Shown in pieces: positions 25,953 to 37,127 of a stretch of DNA of 64,000 nt (positions are counted from its first letter, which is position 1; the number at the start of each line of letters is the position of its first letter). Both the position numbers and the translations under genes were made by a program. Source of the stretch: Streptomyces sp. MMG1121 (GTDB lineage: Bacteria; Actinomycetota; Actinomycetes; Streptomycetales; Streptomycetaceae); assembly GCF_001280015.1 (NCBI RefSeq), contig NZ_LGDV01000202.1, positions 1 to 64,000 on the forward strand, given 5' to 3'. The notes beneath the pieces were generated by a model. It did no database searches. It was not told the DNA's origin and was given only the letters and a program-made list of their open reading frames with translations.

Positions 25953-26683
25953 ACACCGCCGTACTGCGTACCGAGTTCCGGCTCTTCCGCCGCGAACCGG
26001 CCGCCGTTTTCTGGATCTTCCTGTTCCCCACGCTGCTGCTGGTGATCCTCGGGTCCATCCCGTCGTTCCGGGAGGCCGACAAGTCGATGGGCGGGCTGCG
26101 GCCGGTCGACGCCTACGTACCCATCGCCGTACTGATCGCCCTGATCATGTCCGGGGTGCAGGGGCTGCCGCAGGTCCTCACCGGTTACCGGGAGCGGGGC
26201 ATCCTGCGCCGCATGTCCGTCACGCCGGTCCGTCCCTCGGCCCTGCTGGCGGCACAGATGGTCGTGACGGGTGCGGTCGCGCTGGCCTCGGCGGTGCTCG
26301 CGCTCGTGGTCGGCCGCGTGGCCTTCGACGTGAAGCTGCCCGGGCAGCCGGCCGGCTATCTGCTGGCCCTGCTGCTCGCGGTCGCGGCCGCGCTCGCCCT
26401 CGGCAGTGTCGTCTCGGCGTTGTCCCGGACCACGAAGATCGCGAGTGCGATCGGCTCGGCGGTGTTCTTCCCGATGATGTTCTGCGCGGGCGTGTGGCTC
26501 CCGGTGCGGTCCATGCCGCACGCGCTGGCCCGGGTGGTCGAGCTGACCCCGTTCGGCGCGGCGGCCCGAGCCCTGGACCAGGCTGCCGCAGGGAACTGGC
26601 CGTCCTGGGCGCACCTGGGCGTGCTCGCGGTGTGGACGGTGCTGCTCACGGCGGCCGCCGCGCGCTGGTTCCGTTGGGAGTGA
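25949..26683 (+). CDS. ABC-2 type transporter permease (DrrB-like)
   Basis: 244 residues with about six hydrophobic segments (WIFLFPTLLLVILG, YVPIAVLIALIMSG, VVTGAVALASAVLALVVG, LLALLLAVAAALALGSVVSA, IGSAVFFPMMFCAGVWLP and LGVLAVWTVLLTAAAA). The ABC-2 motif region YRERGILRRMSVTPV precedes the second pair. It is the membrane half of the transporter whose ATPase is encoded immediately upstream, starting at a GTG within its stop. The substrate cannot be read from sequence. Confidence 0.9.
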   Translation: MNTAVLRTEFRLFRREPAAVFWIFLFPTLLLVILGSIPSFREADKSMGGLRPVDAYVPIAVLIALIMSGVQGLPQVLTGYRERGILRRMSVTPVRPSALLAAQMVVTGAVALASAVLALVVGRVAFDVKLPGQPAGYLLALLLAVAAALALGSVVSALSRTTKIASAIGSAVFFPMMFCAGVWLPVRSMPHALARVVELTPFGAAARALDQAAAGNWPSWAHLGVLAVWTVLLTAAAARWFRWE

Positions 26684-26727
26684 GCGGGCACCGCGCCTCG
26701 GTGACCGGGTGGGAAGGAGCCGGAGCC

Positions 26728-27996
26728 GTGCCGGACACTGTGGGGATGACGGACACCGTGGAACTGCCGCGCAGGGTCGGCTTCGACTCCTGGGGGCCCT
26801 ACGCGCTGCTCGCCGTGGGCGTCCTGACGGCGGCGGGCGCGGCCCACGCGGTCGGCATGACACGGGGCGAGCTCTACGCGTCCGGCCTGCTGGTGGCCGC
26901 CGCCGTGCCGCTTCAGCTGTACCTGGGGCGGGCGCGGCGGAACGTACCGGCACCGGGCGGTACGACCGCGGCGCTGTACTTCGTGCGCTGGGCCTTCGGC
27001 TTCGTCCTCACCTGGCTGAACCCGTTCTTCGCCTTCTACGCCGTCGCCGGCTACTACAGCGCCGACCGGCATCTGCCCCGCCGGCTGGTCATGCCGGGGC
27101 TCGTCCTGACCGCGATCACCATGGCCGGCAGCGAGATAGGCGGTATGCCGCCGCATGGTCTGGTCGCGTGGATGGGCTTCGTCGTGGTGTTCGGGGCCAA
27201 CCTCGGCATGGTCGCCCTGTTCACCCGGTTCGGCCGGCAGGAGCAGGCCCTCACCCGGGCCCAGGCCGGAACGATCGCCGAACTGGAGCGCACCAACACG
27301 GCGTTGCAGCAGGCCCTGGACGAGAACGCGGCCCTGCACGCCCAACTCCTCGTCCAGGCCCGGGAGGCGGGGGTCGCCGACGAGCGGCGCCGGCTCGCCG
27401 CCGAGATCCACGACACCATCGCCCAGGGCCTGACCGGGATCATCGCCCAGCTCCAGGTCGTCGCGAACGCCCCCGACCTGACCACCGCCCACACCCATCT
27501 GGAGCGCGCCTGCGCCCTCGCCCGGCACAGCCTCGGCGAGGCCCGCCGCTCGGTGCACAACCTGGCGCCGGTGGCGCTCGAGGCCGCCGGTCTGCCCGAG
27601 GCGCTGAAGGAGACGGTCGCGGAATGGGGCGAACGTACCGGCGTGCGAGCCGAGTTCACGGTCACCGGCACCGCCGAGCACCTGCACGACGAGGTCTCGG
27701 CGACGCTGCTGCGCATCGCCCAGGAGGCCCTGTCCAACACCTCCCGGCACGCCCGGGCCACCCGCGTCGGGGTCACGCTCTCCTTCATGGGCGACGAGGT
27801 CACGCTGGACGTCCGCGACGACGGCACGGGCTTCGAGCCGGCCGCCGTACCGCCCCGCACCCGCACCGGCGGGTTCGGTCTGGACGGCATGCGGGCCCGC
27901 GCCGAGCGCATCGCGGGCACCTTGACGCTGGAGTCCGAGCCGGGCCACGGTACGGCGGTGTCGGCTCGCGTACCCTTGGTCGGCGATGACCGCTGA
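26728..27996 (+). CDS. Sensor histidine kinase, NarL-type partner
   Basis: About 422 residues from GTG 26728, preceded by GGAAGGAG at 8 bases; ATG 26746 is an alternative. The first ~165 residues hold five or six membrane helices with short loops. A linker coiled coil (TIAELERTNTALQQALDENA) leads to HisKA_3 with the phospho-acceptor in RRRLAAEIHDTIAQGLTG. The ATPase domain has LRIAQEALSNTSRHA and GFGLDGMRARAERIAGTL. It overlaps the response regulator gene by 11 bases. Lacking a large extracellular domain, it may sense a membrane-embedded signal or the adjacent transporter. Confidence 0.92.
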   Translation: MPDTVGMTDTVELPRRVGFDSWGPYALLAVGVLTAAGAAHAVGMTRGELYASGLLVAAAVPLQLYLGRARRNVPAPGGTTAALYFVRWAFGFVLTWLNPFFAFYAVAGYYSADRHLPRRLVMPGLVLTAITMAGSEIGGMPPHGLVAWMGFVVVFGANLGMVALFTRFGRQEQALTRAQAGTIAELERTNTALQQALDENAALHAQLLVQAREAGVADERRRLAAEIHDTIAQGLTGIIAQLQVVANAPDLTTAHTHLERACALARHSLGEARRSVHNLAPVALEAAGLPEALKETVAEWGERTGVRAEFTVTGTAEHLHDEVSATLLRIAQEALSNTSRHARATRVGVTLSFMGDEVTLDVRDDGTGFEPAAVPPRTRTGGFGLDGMRARAERIAGTLTLESEPGHGTAVSARVPLVGDDR

Positions 27997-28630
27997 ACCC
28001 TCCGTCACCCTCCTGATCGTCGACGACCACCCGGTGGTCCGCGACGGCCTGCGCGGCATGTTCGAGTCCGCGCCGGGCTTCACCGTGCTCGGGGAGGCCA
28101 CGAACGGCGTCGAGGCGGTGGCCCGCGCCACGGCCCTGGACCCGGACGTGATCCTGATGGACCTGCGGATGCCGGGCGGCCCGGGCGTCGACGCGATCCG
28201 CGAACTGACCGGCCGGGGCGCCCGCGCCAAGGTGCTGGTCCTCACCACCTACGACACCGACTCCGACACCCTCCCCGCGATCGAGGCGGGCGCGACCGGC
28301 TATCTGCTGAAGGACGCCCCGCGCGACGAGCTGTTCACCGCCGTACGGGCCGCCGCCGAGGGCCGTACGGTCCTCTCCCCGGCGGTGGCCTCCCGCCTCG
28401 TCCACGCGGTCCGCGCCCCCCGCGCCCCGGCGAGCGAACCGCTCTCCGCCCGCGAACGCGAGGTCCTGACCCTGGTCGCCAGGGGCACCTCGAACCGCGA
28501 GATCGCCCGCGAGCTGTTCATCAGCGAGGCCACGGTGAAGACCCACCTCACCCACCTCTACGCCAAGCTGGGCGTCAACGACCGGGCGGCGGCGGTAGCG
28601 GTGGGGTACGACCGGGGAATCCTGGGCTGA
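27986..28630 (+). CDS. NarL/LuxR-family response regulator
   Basis: 214 residues from ATG 27986. The receiver domain has LLIVDDHPVVRDGLRGMF, the phospho-acceptor Asp in PDVILMDLRMPGGPG, and the switch/Lys region VLTTYDTDS then GYLLKDAPRDELF. The C-terminal LuxR helix-turn-helix is LSAREREVLTLVARGTSNRE. It overlaps the kinase gene and completes the ABC-kinase-regulator module at 25.0-28.6 kb. The likely target is the promoter of the same transporter operon; the DNA does not prove it. Confidence 0.93.
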   Translation: MTAEPSVTLLIVDDHPVVRDGLRGMFESAPGFTVLGEATNGVEAVARATALDPDVILMDLRMPGGPGVDAIRELTGRGARAKVLVLTTYDTDSDTLPAIEAGATGYLLKDAPRDELFTAVRAAAEGRTVLSPAVASRLVHAVRAPRAPASEPLSAREREVLTLVARGTSNREIARELFISEATVKTHLTHLYAKLGVNDRAAAVAVGYDRGILG

Positions 28631-28645
28631 GCCCCTCCGCCGGGA

Positions 28646-29887
28646 TCACGGCACCCCCAGCTCGAACAGGGCGTAGCCCGCGTACGACCCGGAGGCCAGG
28701 GCGGCGATGCCGAGCAGGGTGCACTGCATGGGCAGGGTCAGCCGGCGCAGCGCGAGCGCGAGGGGCAGGAACAGGGGGAAGCAGGGCAGCAGGTAGCGGG
28801 AGACGTTCGCGAAGATCTGCTGGCTGCCCAGGACCAGTGCGAGCGTGAGCACCGTGTGCACGACCAGGATCGCCGGTGGCCGCAGCCGCAGGAGCAGGGG
28901 CAGCAGCGCGAACGCCAGCAGGACGACCCCGACGCCGATCACGTCCGCGAAGGGGTAGCCGAACAGATAGCCGCCGAAGTGGCCGACCGGTACGGACGTC
29001 AGCACGTCCAGGGTCTGCTTGCCGTAGTCGAACTCGTGCGCCCAGGCGCCCGACTGGAGCTTGAAGTAGCCGCCCAGGTCGCCCATCCGGTTGCCGACCC
29101 ACAGGAGGTAGCCGAACAGGCCCAGCGGGGCGAGGGCCGCCGCCAGCAGGGGGCGGGCCACCCCGTCCTCCTGGCGGCGCAGGGACAGCAGCGCGGCCAC
29201 TCCGAGCCCGGCGATCAGGGCCGCCGCCGTGGGCCGGTTGAGGCCGGCCGCGAAGGCGAGGACGCCGGCGGTGAGCCAGTGGCGGGTCATGACCGCGTAG
29301 CAGGTCCAGGCGGCCAGGGCCACGTAGAGGGAGTCGGAGTAGACGGCCCACTCCACGCCCGAGCCCGGCCACACCGCCCACAGTCCGGCGGCGGCGAGTC
29401 CGGCCCGTCGGCCTCCGATGCGCTCGGCGATCGCGTAGATGCCGAGCGCGGCGGCGAACGAGGCGACGATCGACACCAGCATGCCCGCGCCGTACGGGCC
29501 GAGGCCGGTGACCGACATGACCATCCGCATCAGGGCCGGGTACAGCGGGAAGAACGCCGCCGAGTTGCCCTCCAGCGTGATCAGACCGGTGGCGCCGGGG
29601 ACCGGAACGAGCTTCGGGTCGTAGCCGTGCAGGGCGATCTGCTGGTACCACCAGCCGTCCCAGGTGGCCAGCACGTCCCAGGCGTGCGCTCCGCCGCCGA
29701 ACCGGGGGTCCTTGGCGCGGTAGTCCCCGGCCGAGGACAGCAGATACATGAAGGACAGGAAGCCCGTCAGCTTCAGTGCGCCGAACAGCGCGAGCACCGG
29801 GCCCTGCCGGCGGGCGGCGGTCCGCAGCCGGGAGCCGGGCCGCGGTTCGGCGTCCGTGATGTCCGTGCGGGGCAGTGTCGTGGTCAT
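28646..29887 (-). CDS. Integral membrane mannosyltransferase-like protein (PIG-V type)
   Basis: 413 residues, many hydrophobic spans. The N-terminal extracytoplasmic loop has WDVLATWDGWWYQQIALHGY, the diagnostic region of PIG-V-like and related lipid-sugar-dependent glycosyltransferases, followed by NSAAFFPLYPALMRMVM. Such enzymes take mannose from a polyprenyl-phosphate donor on the outer face of the membrane. The gene starts at ATG 29887 overlapping the stop of a GT2 polyprenyl-phosphate sugar synthase (ATGA), so donor synthesis and use are coupled. The acceptor is unknown; the Ser/Thr/Pro-rich membrane protein two genes upstream is a candidate. Confidence 0.75.
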   Translation of the reverse strand: MTTTLPRTDITDAEPRPGSRLRTAARRQGPVLALFGALKLTGFLSFMYLLSSAGDYRAKDPRFGGGAHAWDVLATWDGWWYQQIALHGYDPKLVPVPGATGLITLEGNSAAFFPLYPALMRMVMSVTGLGPYGAGMLVSIVASFAAALGIYAIAERIGGRRAGLAAAGLWAVWPGSGVEWAVYSDSLYVALAAWTCYAVMTRHWLTAGVLAFAAGLNRPTAAALIAGLGVAALLSLRRQEDGVARPLLAAALAPLGLFGYLLWVGNRMGDLGGYFKLQSGAWAHEFDYGKQTLDVLTSVPVGHFGGYLFGYPFADVIGVGVVLLAFALLPLLLRLRPPAILVVHTVLTLALVLGSQQIFANVSRYLLPCFPLFLPLALALRRLTLPMQCTLLGIAALASGSYAGYALFELGVP

Positions 29888-30732
29888 GCGGGCACCCGTC
29901 CGGTACGGGGACGGCGGCGGGCCAGGGTGCGGCGCATCCGTGCGATGCCCCGCAGGTCGGCCAGTGCGGTGGCGAGGATGTCGACGCTGCTGTCGGGGTC
30001 GTCGACCCAGTCCACCGGGACCTCGTGGATCCTCAGCCCGGCCCGCTCGGCGAGTACCAGCAGCTCGGTGTCGAAGAACCACTCCCCGTCCCGCACCAGC
30101 GGCAGCAGCCGCTCGGCGGCCTCGCGCCGCACCGCCTTGAAACCGCACTGTGCGTCGGAGAAGCCCACGGCGAGCGTGCAGCGCAGCAGGACGTTGTAGC
30201 AGCGGGAGATGACCTCGCGCTTGGGGCCGCGCACCACCCGGGCGCCGGGCGCGAGCCGGGTGCCGATGGCCAGGTCGGAATGGCCCGAGATGAGCGGTGC
30301 GACCAGCGGCAGCAGCGCGGCGAGTCCGGTGGACAGGTCCACGTCGAGGTACGCCAGCACGGGCGCCGGGGACGCCGACCAGGCCGCCCGCAGGGCCCGG
30401 CCCCGGCCCTTCTCGGGCAGCCGCAGCGAGATCACCTCGGGCAGCTCGTCGGCGAGCCGGGCGGCGATGCCCGGGGTGGCGTCGGTGCTCGCGTTGTCGG
30501 CGACGGTGATCCGGAACGGGTACGGGAAGGTGTCCCGCAGATGCGCGTGCAGCCGCCGGACGTTCGGCTCCAGGTCCTTCTCCTCGTTGAACACCGGTAC
30601 GACCACGTCCAGGACGGGCTCCTCGGCCTGCGTCGGCAGGGGGGTGTGCCGGGGCAGCGGGGCTGTGGCCGATGACCGGCCCGGTCGGATGTTTATCACG
30701 TACGTCCCTGTTTGTTCTCGGTCGGCGGGCAT
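29884..30732 (-). CDS. GT2 glycosyltransferase, polyprenyl-phosphate mannose/glucose synthase type
   Basis: 282 residues. The GT-A core shows LDVVVPVFNEEKDLEPNVRR, DNASTDATPGIAARLADEL, the DXD-like LAYLDVDLSTG and DAQCGFKAVRREAAERLLPL. The last also occurs in DolP-mannose and DolP-glucose synthases. No C-terminal membrane domain is present, so it is likely peripheral on the cytoplasmic face. It should load a sugar onto polyprenyl phosphate for the membrane glycosyltransferase encoded next (4-base overlap). Two plausible starts exist (ATG 30732 or internal). Confidence 0.85.
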   Translation of the reverse strand: MPADREQTGTYVINIRPGRSSATAPLPRHTPLPTQAEEPVLDVVVPVFNEEKDLEPNVRRLHAHLRDTFPYPFRITVADNASTDATPGIAARLADELPEVISLRLPEKGRGRALRAAWSASPAPVLAYLDVDLSTGLAALLPLVAPLISGHSDLAIGTRLAPGARVVRGPKREVISRCYNVLLRCTLAVGFSDAQCGFKAVRREAAERLLPLVRDGEWFFDTELLVLAERAGLRIHEVPVDWVDDPDSSVDILATALADLRGIARMRRTLARRRPRTGRVPA

Positions 30733-30774
30733 GCCGAAGGAAGGGGAGGAGAAGGGGAGGAGTGCGGCCGGGAG

Positions 30775-31305
30775 TCAGTCGGTCGAACTGATCACCGATG
30801 ACAGGTAGTCGGAGGGCGTGGCCGGGGCGGTGCTCACCGGTGTCGTGGGCGGCGGGGTGGTGTCCGGGTTCCGGGACGTCGTGGCGGACGGTGGTGGCTG
30901 CTGTCCGTACGTCGCCGAACTTCCGCCCGACTGCGGTGGGTTGGAGGTGGTCGCGCTCGGATCAGGGGGCGGGGAGTCGGTCGTCACGGGCGGCGACTGC
31001 GGCTCGCTCGGGGTCGCGGAGGTGCTCGGCGGGGTGGTCGGGACGGGCGTGGGGCTCGTCGCCGGCCGGGGATGCGGTGCGCTGGGCCGGTCGTCGAGAT
31101 GGCCGTGCGGCCACAGGAACAGACCGAGGCCGAGCCCCGCCACCGCCAGCACCGAACCGGCCGCCCGGCGCGCCGCGCGCACCCGGCGCCGGGCCCGTAC
31201 GCCCGCGCGCAGCCGGTCCCGGTGCCCGGTGTCGAAGGGCGTCTGCTCACGGGTGTTGTGCATGAGCTGCGTCAACTGCCGCTCGAAGTGATCCCTGTGC
31301 TCCAT
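30775..31305 (-). CDS. Membrane protein with Ser/Thr/Pro-rich exterior, probable anti-sigma factor
   Basis: 176 residues: a short cytoplasmic part (1-47, strongly basic RLRAGVRARRRVRAARRAAG), one membrane span (about 48-65, SVLAVAGLGLGLFLW), and ~110 exterior residues dominated by Pro, Ser and Thr. It lies 10 bases after the sigma-factor gene, the normal place of an anti-sigma factor, but has no zinc HxxxCxxC motif. The exterior sequence is the type that actinobacteria O-mannosylate, and two glycosyltransferases follow downstream. Both the anti-sigma role and the glycosylation are inferences. Confidence 0.6.
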   Translation of the reverse strand: MEHRDHFERQLTQLMHNTREQTPFDTGHRDRLRAGVRARRRVRAARRAAGSVLAVAGLGLGLFLWPHGHLDDRPSAPHPRPATSPTPVPTTPPSTSATPSEPQSPPVTTDSPPPDPSATTSNPPQSGGSSATYGQQPPPSATTSRNPDTTPPPTTPVSTAPATPSDYLSSVISSTD

Positions 31306-31315
31306 GGGTCCTCTC

Positions 31316-31837
31316 TCACCCCACCGGCTCGATGACGTCGGCCAGCAGCCGGCGCAGCCGGGCCACCCCGCGCGCGGCGTGGGACCGGGCGGTGCCCACC
31401 GGGCAGCCCAGCACCTCCGCGACCTGCCGGTCGGGCAGGTCCTGGTAGTAGCGCAGGACGACCGCGGCCCGCTGCTGCGGGCTCAGCTGGGCGAGCGCCG
31501 CCTCCAGACGGGAGCGCTCGGCCACGGTCGCCGACATGTCGCCGGCCGCCGCCACCTCGGGCAGCTCCTCCACGGGCCGCTCGCCCCACCAGCGCCGGCG
31601 GGCCGAGCGGGCCGCGGCCCGTGCGAGCACCTTGCGGACGTAGGCCTCCGGTGCCTCTTCGGCGACCTTCGGCCAGACGAACCACAGCTTGACCAGGGAC
31701 TCCTGCAACAGGTCCTCGGCCCGGTGCCGGTCCCCTCCGGTGAGCAGACGGGCCAGGTGGAACAGCACCGACCAGCGGGCCGCCACGAACGCGTCGTACT
31801 CACCGGCCCGAGCCTGCTCCGTCCTCTCCACCCTCAC
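31316..31837 (-). CDS. ECF sigma factor, SigE-family (SIG-E) type
   Basis: 173 residues. Region 2 is FVAARWSVLFHLARLLTGGD followed by HRAEDLLQESLVKLWFVWPK; region 4 is LSPQQRAAVVLRYYQDLPDR then QVAEVLGCPVGTARSHAARG. This SigE-like group has a compact two-domain form and directs transcription for cell-envelope or unknown stresses. It heads a minus-strand run: sigma, membrane protein, GT2, membrane transferase. About 105 bases separate it from the end of glgX. No promoter motif of its own class was convincing by eye. Confidence 0.9.
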   Translation of the reverse strand: MRVERTEQARAGEYDAFVAARWSVLFHLARLLTGGDRHRAEDLLQESLVKLWFVWPKVAEEAPEAYVRKVLARAAARSARRRWWGERPVEELPEVAAAGDMSATVAERSRLEAALAQLSPQQRAAVVLRYYQDLPDRQVAEVLGCPVGTARSHAARGVARLRRLLADVIEPVG

Positions 31838-31943
31838 GGTCCCCGTTCTCGCCGGCTGTCTTCACAAGGAGAAAGACCCTGGAGCACCTGGAACGCTGCA
31901 CCCGGCGAGCGTGATCCGCGTCACGCACAGGTCTCACACAGGC

Positions 31944-34205
<2,262 letters not shown>

Positions 34206-34428
34206 CTGTCGGCCCCTCTTTCAGTGGCTCGGCCCGGGGGCGGCGCAGTCGGCCGCACCGGATGGCCGAGCAGGCCGGCAGGCACCCTCGGCGATCCGGT
34301 ACGGCCGCGCCCCGACGGCTCCGACGCGGGCGCGGCGGCTCCCCAACGTGTCGTCCTTCCCTGTCTTCTGCCCAGTGCGTGCGTCGCACTCACGTTTCCC
34401 CCGAGCGTGCCCGGTCGTTGAGCCCCGC

Positions 34429-35652
34429 GTGAGGCACGTACAAGGACGCGCGCGGCGCGCGGGCGCCGCGCTGGCCGCGGTACTGACATGGGCGGCACTA
34501 CTGGCGGGCTGTTCCCCGGGGGGCTCCGGACCGTTCGGGCTGGACGGGGCGTTCGGCAAGGCCCCGGCACCGCAGGACGTCATCCACGTCAGCCCCGACG
34601 ACGGCGGCAAAGGCGTCCGCCCCGATCAGCCGCTGCGCATCCGGGTGCCGCACGGGCGGCTGGAGAAGGTGCGCGTCGTCAGGTCGCAGGACGCGCAGGA
34701 CGCCCCGGTACCGGGACGGATCAGCGCCGACGGACGGAGCTGGCGGCCCGACGACGATCGGCTCGCGCTCGCCGCCCAGTACACCGTCGACGTGGTGGCG
34801 CGGGACTCCGACGACCGCCGCTCGGCCCGGCACACCACCTTCACCACGCTCGTCCCCGCCCAGCGGTTCATCGCCTACGTCACCCCCGAGAACCGCGCGG
34901 TCGTCGGCACCGGCATGATCGTCTCCCTCGCCTTCAGCCGGGAGATCGCCGACCGTGCCGCCGTCGAGCAGGCCGTGCGGGTCAGCGCGCGGCCGCCCGT
35001 CGAGATCCGTCCGCACTGGTTCGGCAAGGACCGTCTGGACTTCCGCCCCGAGCAGTACTGGAAACCCGGGACCCAGGTCACCGTCGACCTGAACCTGCGG
35101 GACGTCCCGGGGGCGCCCGGCGTCTACGGGTTGCAGGACAAGACCTTCGCCTTCACCGTCGGCCGCAGCCAGGTCTCCCTGGTGGACGCGGCGAAGCACA
35201 CCATGGAGGTACGGCGCGACGGCCGGCTGCTCGCCACCGTGCCGATCACCTCGGGCTCCCCGGAGAACCCGACGTACAACGGCAAGATGGTGGTGATGGA
35301 CATGCAGGACATCACCCGGATGAACAGCCGCACGGTCGGCTTCGGCGGCGAGTACGACATCCCCGACGTCCCGCACGCCATGAAGCTCACCAACTCCGGG
35401 ACCTATCTGCACGGCAACTACTGGTCGCCGGACGCCCCCGGGCACGTCAACGTCAGTCATGGCTGCGTGGGGCTGCGGGACGTCAGGGGCGGCAGTTCGG
35501 GCACTCCCGCGGGCTGGTTCTTCGACCGCAGCCTCATCGGTGACGTCGTCGAAGTCGTCCACAGCATCGACACGACGGTCGCCCCCGACAACGGCCTCGG
35601 CGGCTGGAACATGGCCTGGGAGGAGTGGAACGCGGGCAGTGCGGTGAAGTAA
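34429..35652 (+). CDS. L,D-transpeptidase lipoprotein (LdtMt2-like), copy 1
   Basis: 407 residues from GTG 34429. Lipobox LLAGC is at about residues 24-28 after a hydrophobic leader (AALAAVLTWAALLAGC). Two Ig-like domains follow, marked by QYTVDVVARDSDDRRSARHT and RPHWFGKDRLDFRPEQYW, then a YkuD catalytic domain with NSGTYLHGNYWSP and the active-site SHGCVGLRDVRGG (Cys346). It makes 3-3 cross-links in peptidoglycan from the outer face of the membrane. A near paralogue follows at 35815, pointing to a tandem duplication. The start is set by the leader; upstream in-frame sequence is unlike protein. Confidence 0.93.
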   Translation: MRHVQGRARRAGAALAAVLTWAALLAGCSPGGSGPFGLDGAFGKAPAPQDVIHVSPDDGGKGVRPDQPLRIRVPHGRLEKVRVVRSQDAQDAPVPGRISADGRSWRPDDDRLALAAQYTVDVVARDSDDRRSARHTTFTTLVPAQRFIAYVTPENRAVVGTGMIVSLAFSREIADRAAVEQAVRVSARPPVEIRPHWFGKDRLDFRPEQYWKPGTQVTVDLNLRDVPGAPGVYGLQDKTFAFTVGRSQVSLVDAAKHTMEVRRDGRLLATVPITSGSPENPTYNGKMVVMDMQDITRMNSRTVGFGGEYDIPDVPHAMKLTNSGTYLHGNYWSPDAPGHVNVSHGCVGLRDVRGGSSGTPAGWFFDRSLIGDVVEVVHSIDTTVAPDNGLGGWNMAWEEWNAGSAVK

Positions 35653-35814
35653 CCCGGTGAGGGGCCGGGGTTGGGGCGGCGGCGCCAGGCGGAAGTTGCG
35701 ACGGAACGGTGACATTCGCCTGACACCCCGCTCAAAACCAGGCGGTTAATATGCGCGCACCAGTGTGGTGGGGAGCGGGCCTGACCAGGTCGGGTCCGGC
35801 GAGGGGAGTGCGAC

Positions 35815-37047
35815 TTGAACGAGCGGCCAATATCGGGGGCGTCGGCGGCGGGGCGGCGGGGCCGTACAGGGTGGGCGCTGATAACCGGCGCCCTGGTGCT
35901 GTCCCTCGCGGCGTGCGGCGGGGGCGGCGGCAAGGGGTCCGGCGCGGGCGACGGCAAGGGCGGCAGTACCCAGCAGGGCAAGCAGCAGTCCACGGCGGCG
36001 GTCACCATATCGCCCAAGTCCGGTGCCACCGGCGTCGACACGAGCGGCGCGCTCAAGGTCGACGTCGCCAAGGGCAAGCTGACCGAGGTCACCGTCAAGG
36101 ACGCCAAGGGTGCGAAGGTCGACGGCACCCTCACCGGCGGGGGCGCGTCCTGGACGCCGTCGACCCATCTGGCCGCCGCCACCCGGTACACGGTGCACGC
36201 GGTCGCGAAGGACTCCGACGGGCGTGAGTCCGCCGAGGACTCCACCTTCACCACGCTCACCCCGAAGAACACCTTCCTCGGCACCTTCACCCCCGAGGAC
36301 GGCTCCACCGTCGGTGTGGGCATGCCGTTCTCGGTCAACTTCACCCGGGGCATCACGAATCCGCAGGCCGTCGAGAAGGCCATCAAGATCACGACGCAGC
36401 CCGCGGTGGACGTCGAGGGCCACTGGTTCGGCAACGACCGGCTCGACTTGCGCCCCGAGAAGTACTGGAAGGAAGGCACGAAGGTCACCGTCGACCTCGA
36501 CCTCGACGGCGTCGAGGGCCGCGCCGGCGTCTACGGCAAGCAGCACAAGACCGTGAAGTTCACGATCGGCCGCAACCAGGTCTCCGTCGTGGACGCCAAG
36601 AAGCACACGATGAAGATCACCCAGGACGGCAAGGTCATCAAGACCCTCCCGGTCACCACCGGCAAGGCCGGTTACGACACCTGGAACGGCCAGATGGTCA
36701 TCAGCGAGAAGCTCTCGGTGACCCGCATGAACGGCGAGACGGTCGGCTACGGCGGCGAGTACGACATCAAGGACGTCCCGCACGCCATGCGCCTGACCAC
36801 TTCCGGGACCTTCATCCACGGCAACTACTGGGGCGGCGACGCCTTCGGCAACTACAACGCCAGCCACGGCTGCGTCGGCCTGCGCGACGTGCGCGGCGGC
36901 TACGACAGCTCCGTCCCGGCGGCCTGGTTCTTCAACCACTCCCTGATCGGTGACGTGGTCGTCGTCCAGCACTCGAACGACCACACGGTGGACCCGTCCA
37001 ACGGGCTCAACGGCTGGAACATGTCGTGGGCGGACTGGAAGAAGTGA
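35815..37047 (+). CDS. L,D-transpeptidase lipoprotein (LdtMt2-like), copy 2
   Basis: 410 residues from a TTG at 35815 with GAGGGGAG upstream. Lipobox LAACG follows the leader ALITGALVLSLAAC, then a Gly/Lys linker. The Ig-like domains and YkuD domain match copy 1 (GHWFGNDRLDLRPEKYWKEG, TSGTFIHGNYWGGD, SHGCVGLRDVRGG with Cys353). A TAATAT at 35747-35752 could be a -10 element, so it may have its own promoter. Transcription ends at the strong hairpin at 37064. The linker and charge pattern differ from copy 1, so the two may serve different growth stages. Confidence 0.93.
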   Translation: MNERPISGASAAGRRGRTGWALITGALVLSLAACGGGGGKGSGAGDGKGGSTQQGKQQSTAAVTISPKSGATGVDTSGALKVDVAKGKLTEVTVKDAKGAKVDGTLTGGGASWTPSTHLAAATRYTVHAVAKDSDGRESAEDSTFTTLTPKNTFLGTFTPEDGSTVGVGMPFSVNFTRGITNPQAVEKAIKITTQPAVDVEGHWFGNDRLDLRPEKYWKEGTKVTVDLDLDGVEGRAGVYGKQHKTVKFTIGRNQVSVVDAKKHTMKITQDGKVIKTLPVTTGKAGYDTWNGQMVISEKLSVTRMNGETVGYGGEYDIKDVPHAMRLTTSGTFIHGNYWGGDAFGNYNASHGCVGLRDVRGGYDSSVPAAWFFNHSLIGDVVVVQHSNDHTVDPSNGLNGWNMSWADWKK

Positions 37048-37063
37048 TTTTTCACTGACGAAG

Positions 37064-37096
37064 GGGCCCGGTGCTGTGACGGACGGCACCGGGCCC
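37064..37096 (+). terminator. Terminator after the second L,D-transpeptidase gene
   Basis: GGGCCCGGTGC (37064-37074) and GCACCGGGCCC (37086-37096) form a perfect 11-bp stem, 16 bases past the stop codon, followed by GTTGTCGTT. Confidence 0.85.
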
Positions 37097-37127
37097 GTTG
37101 TCGTTAGTGGCCGTTAACCTGCATCCC

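Noticed and set aside
24934..31837. Antibiotic biosynthesis cluster suggested by DrrAB-like genes, two-component system and a SARP remnant
   Set aside because: No synthase, tailoring or resistance enzyme genes in the window; transport and regulation genes alone do not define a cluster.
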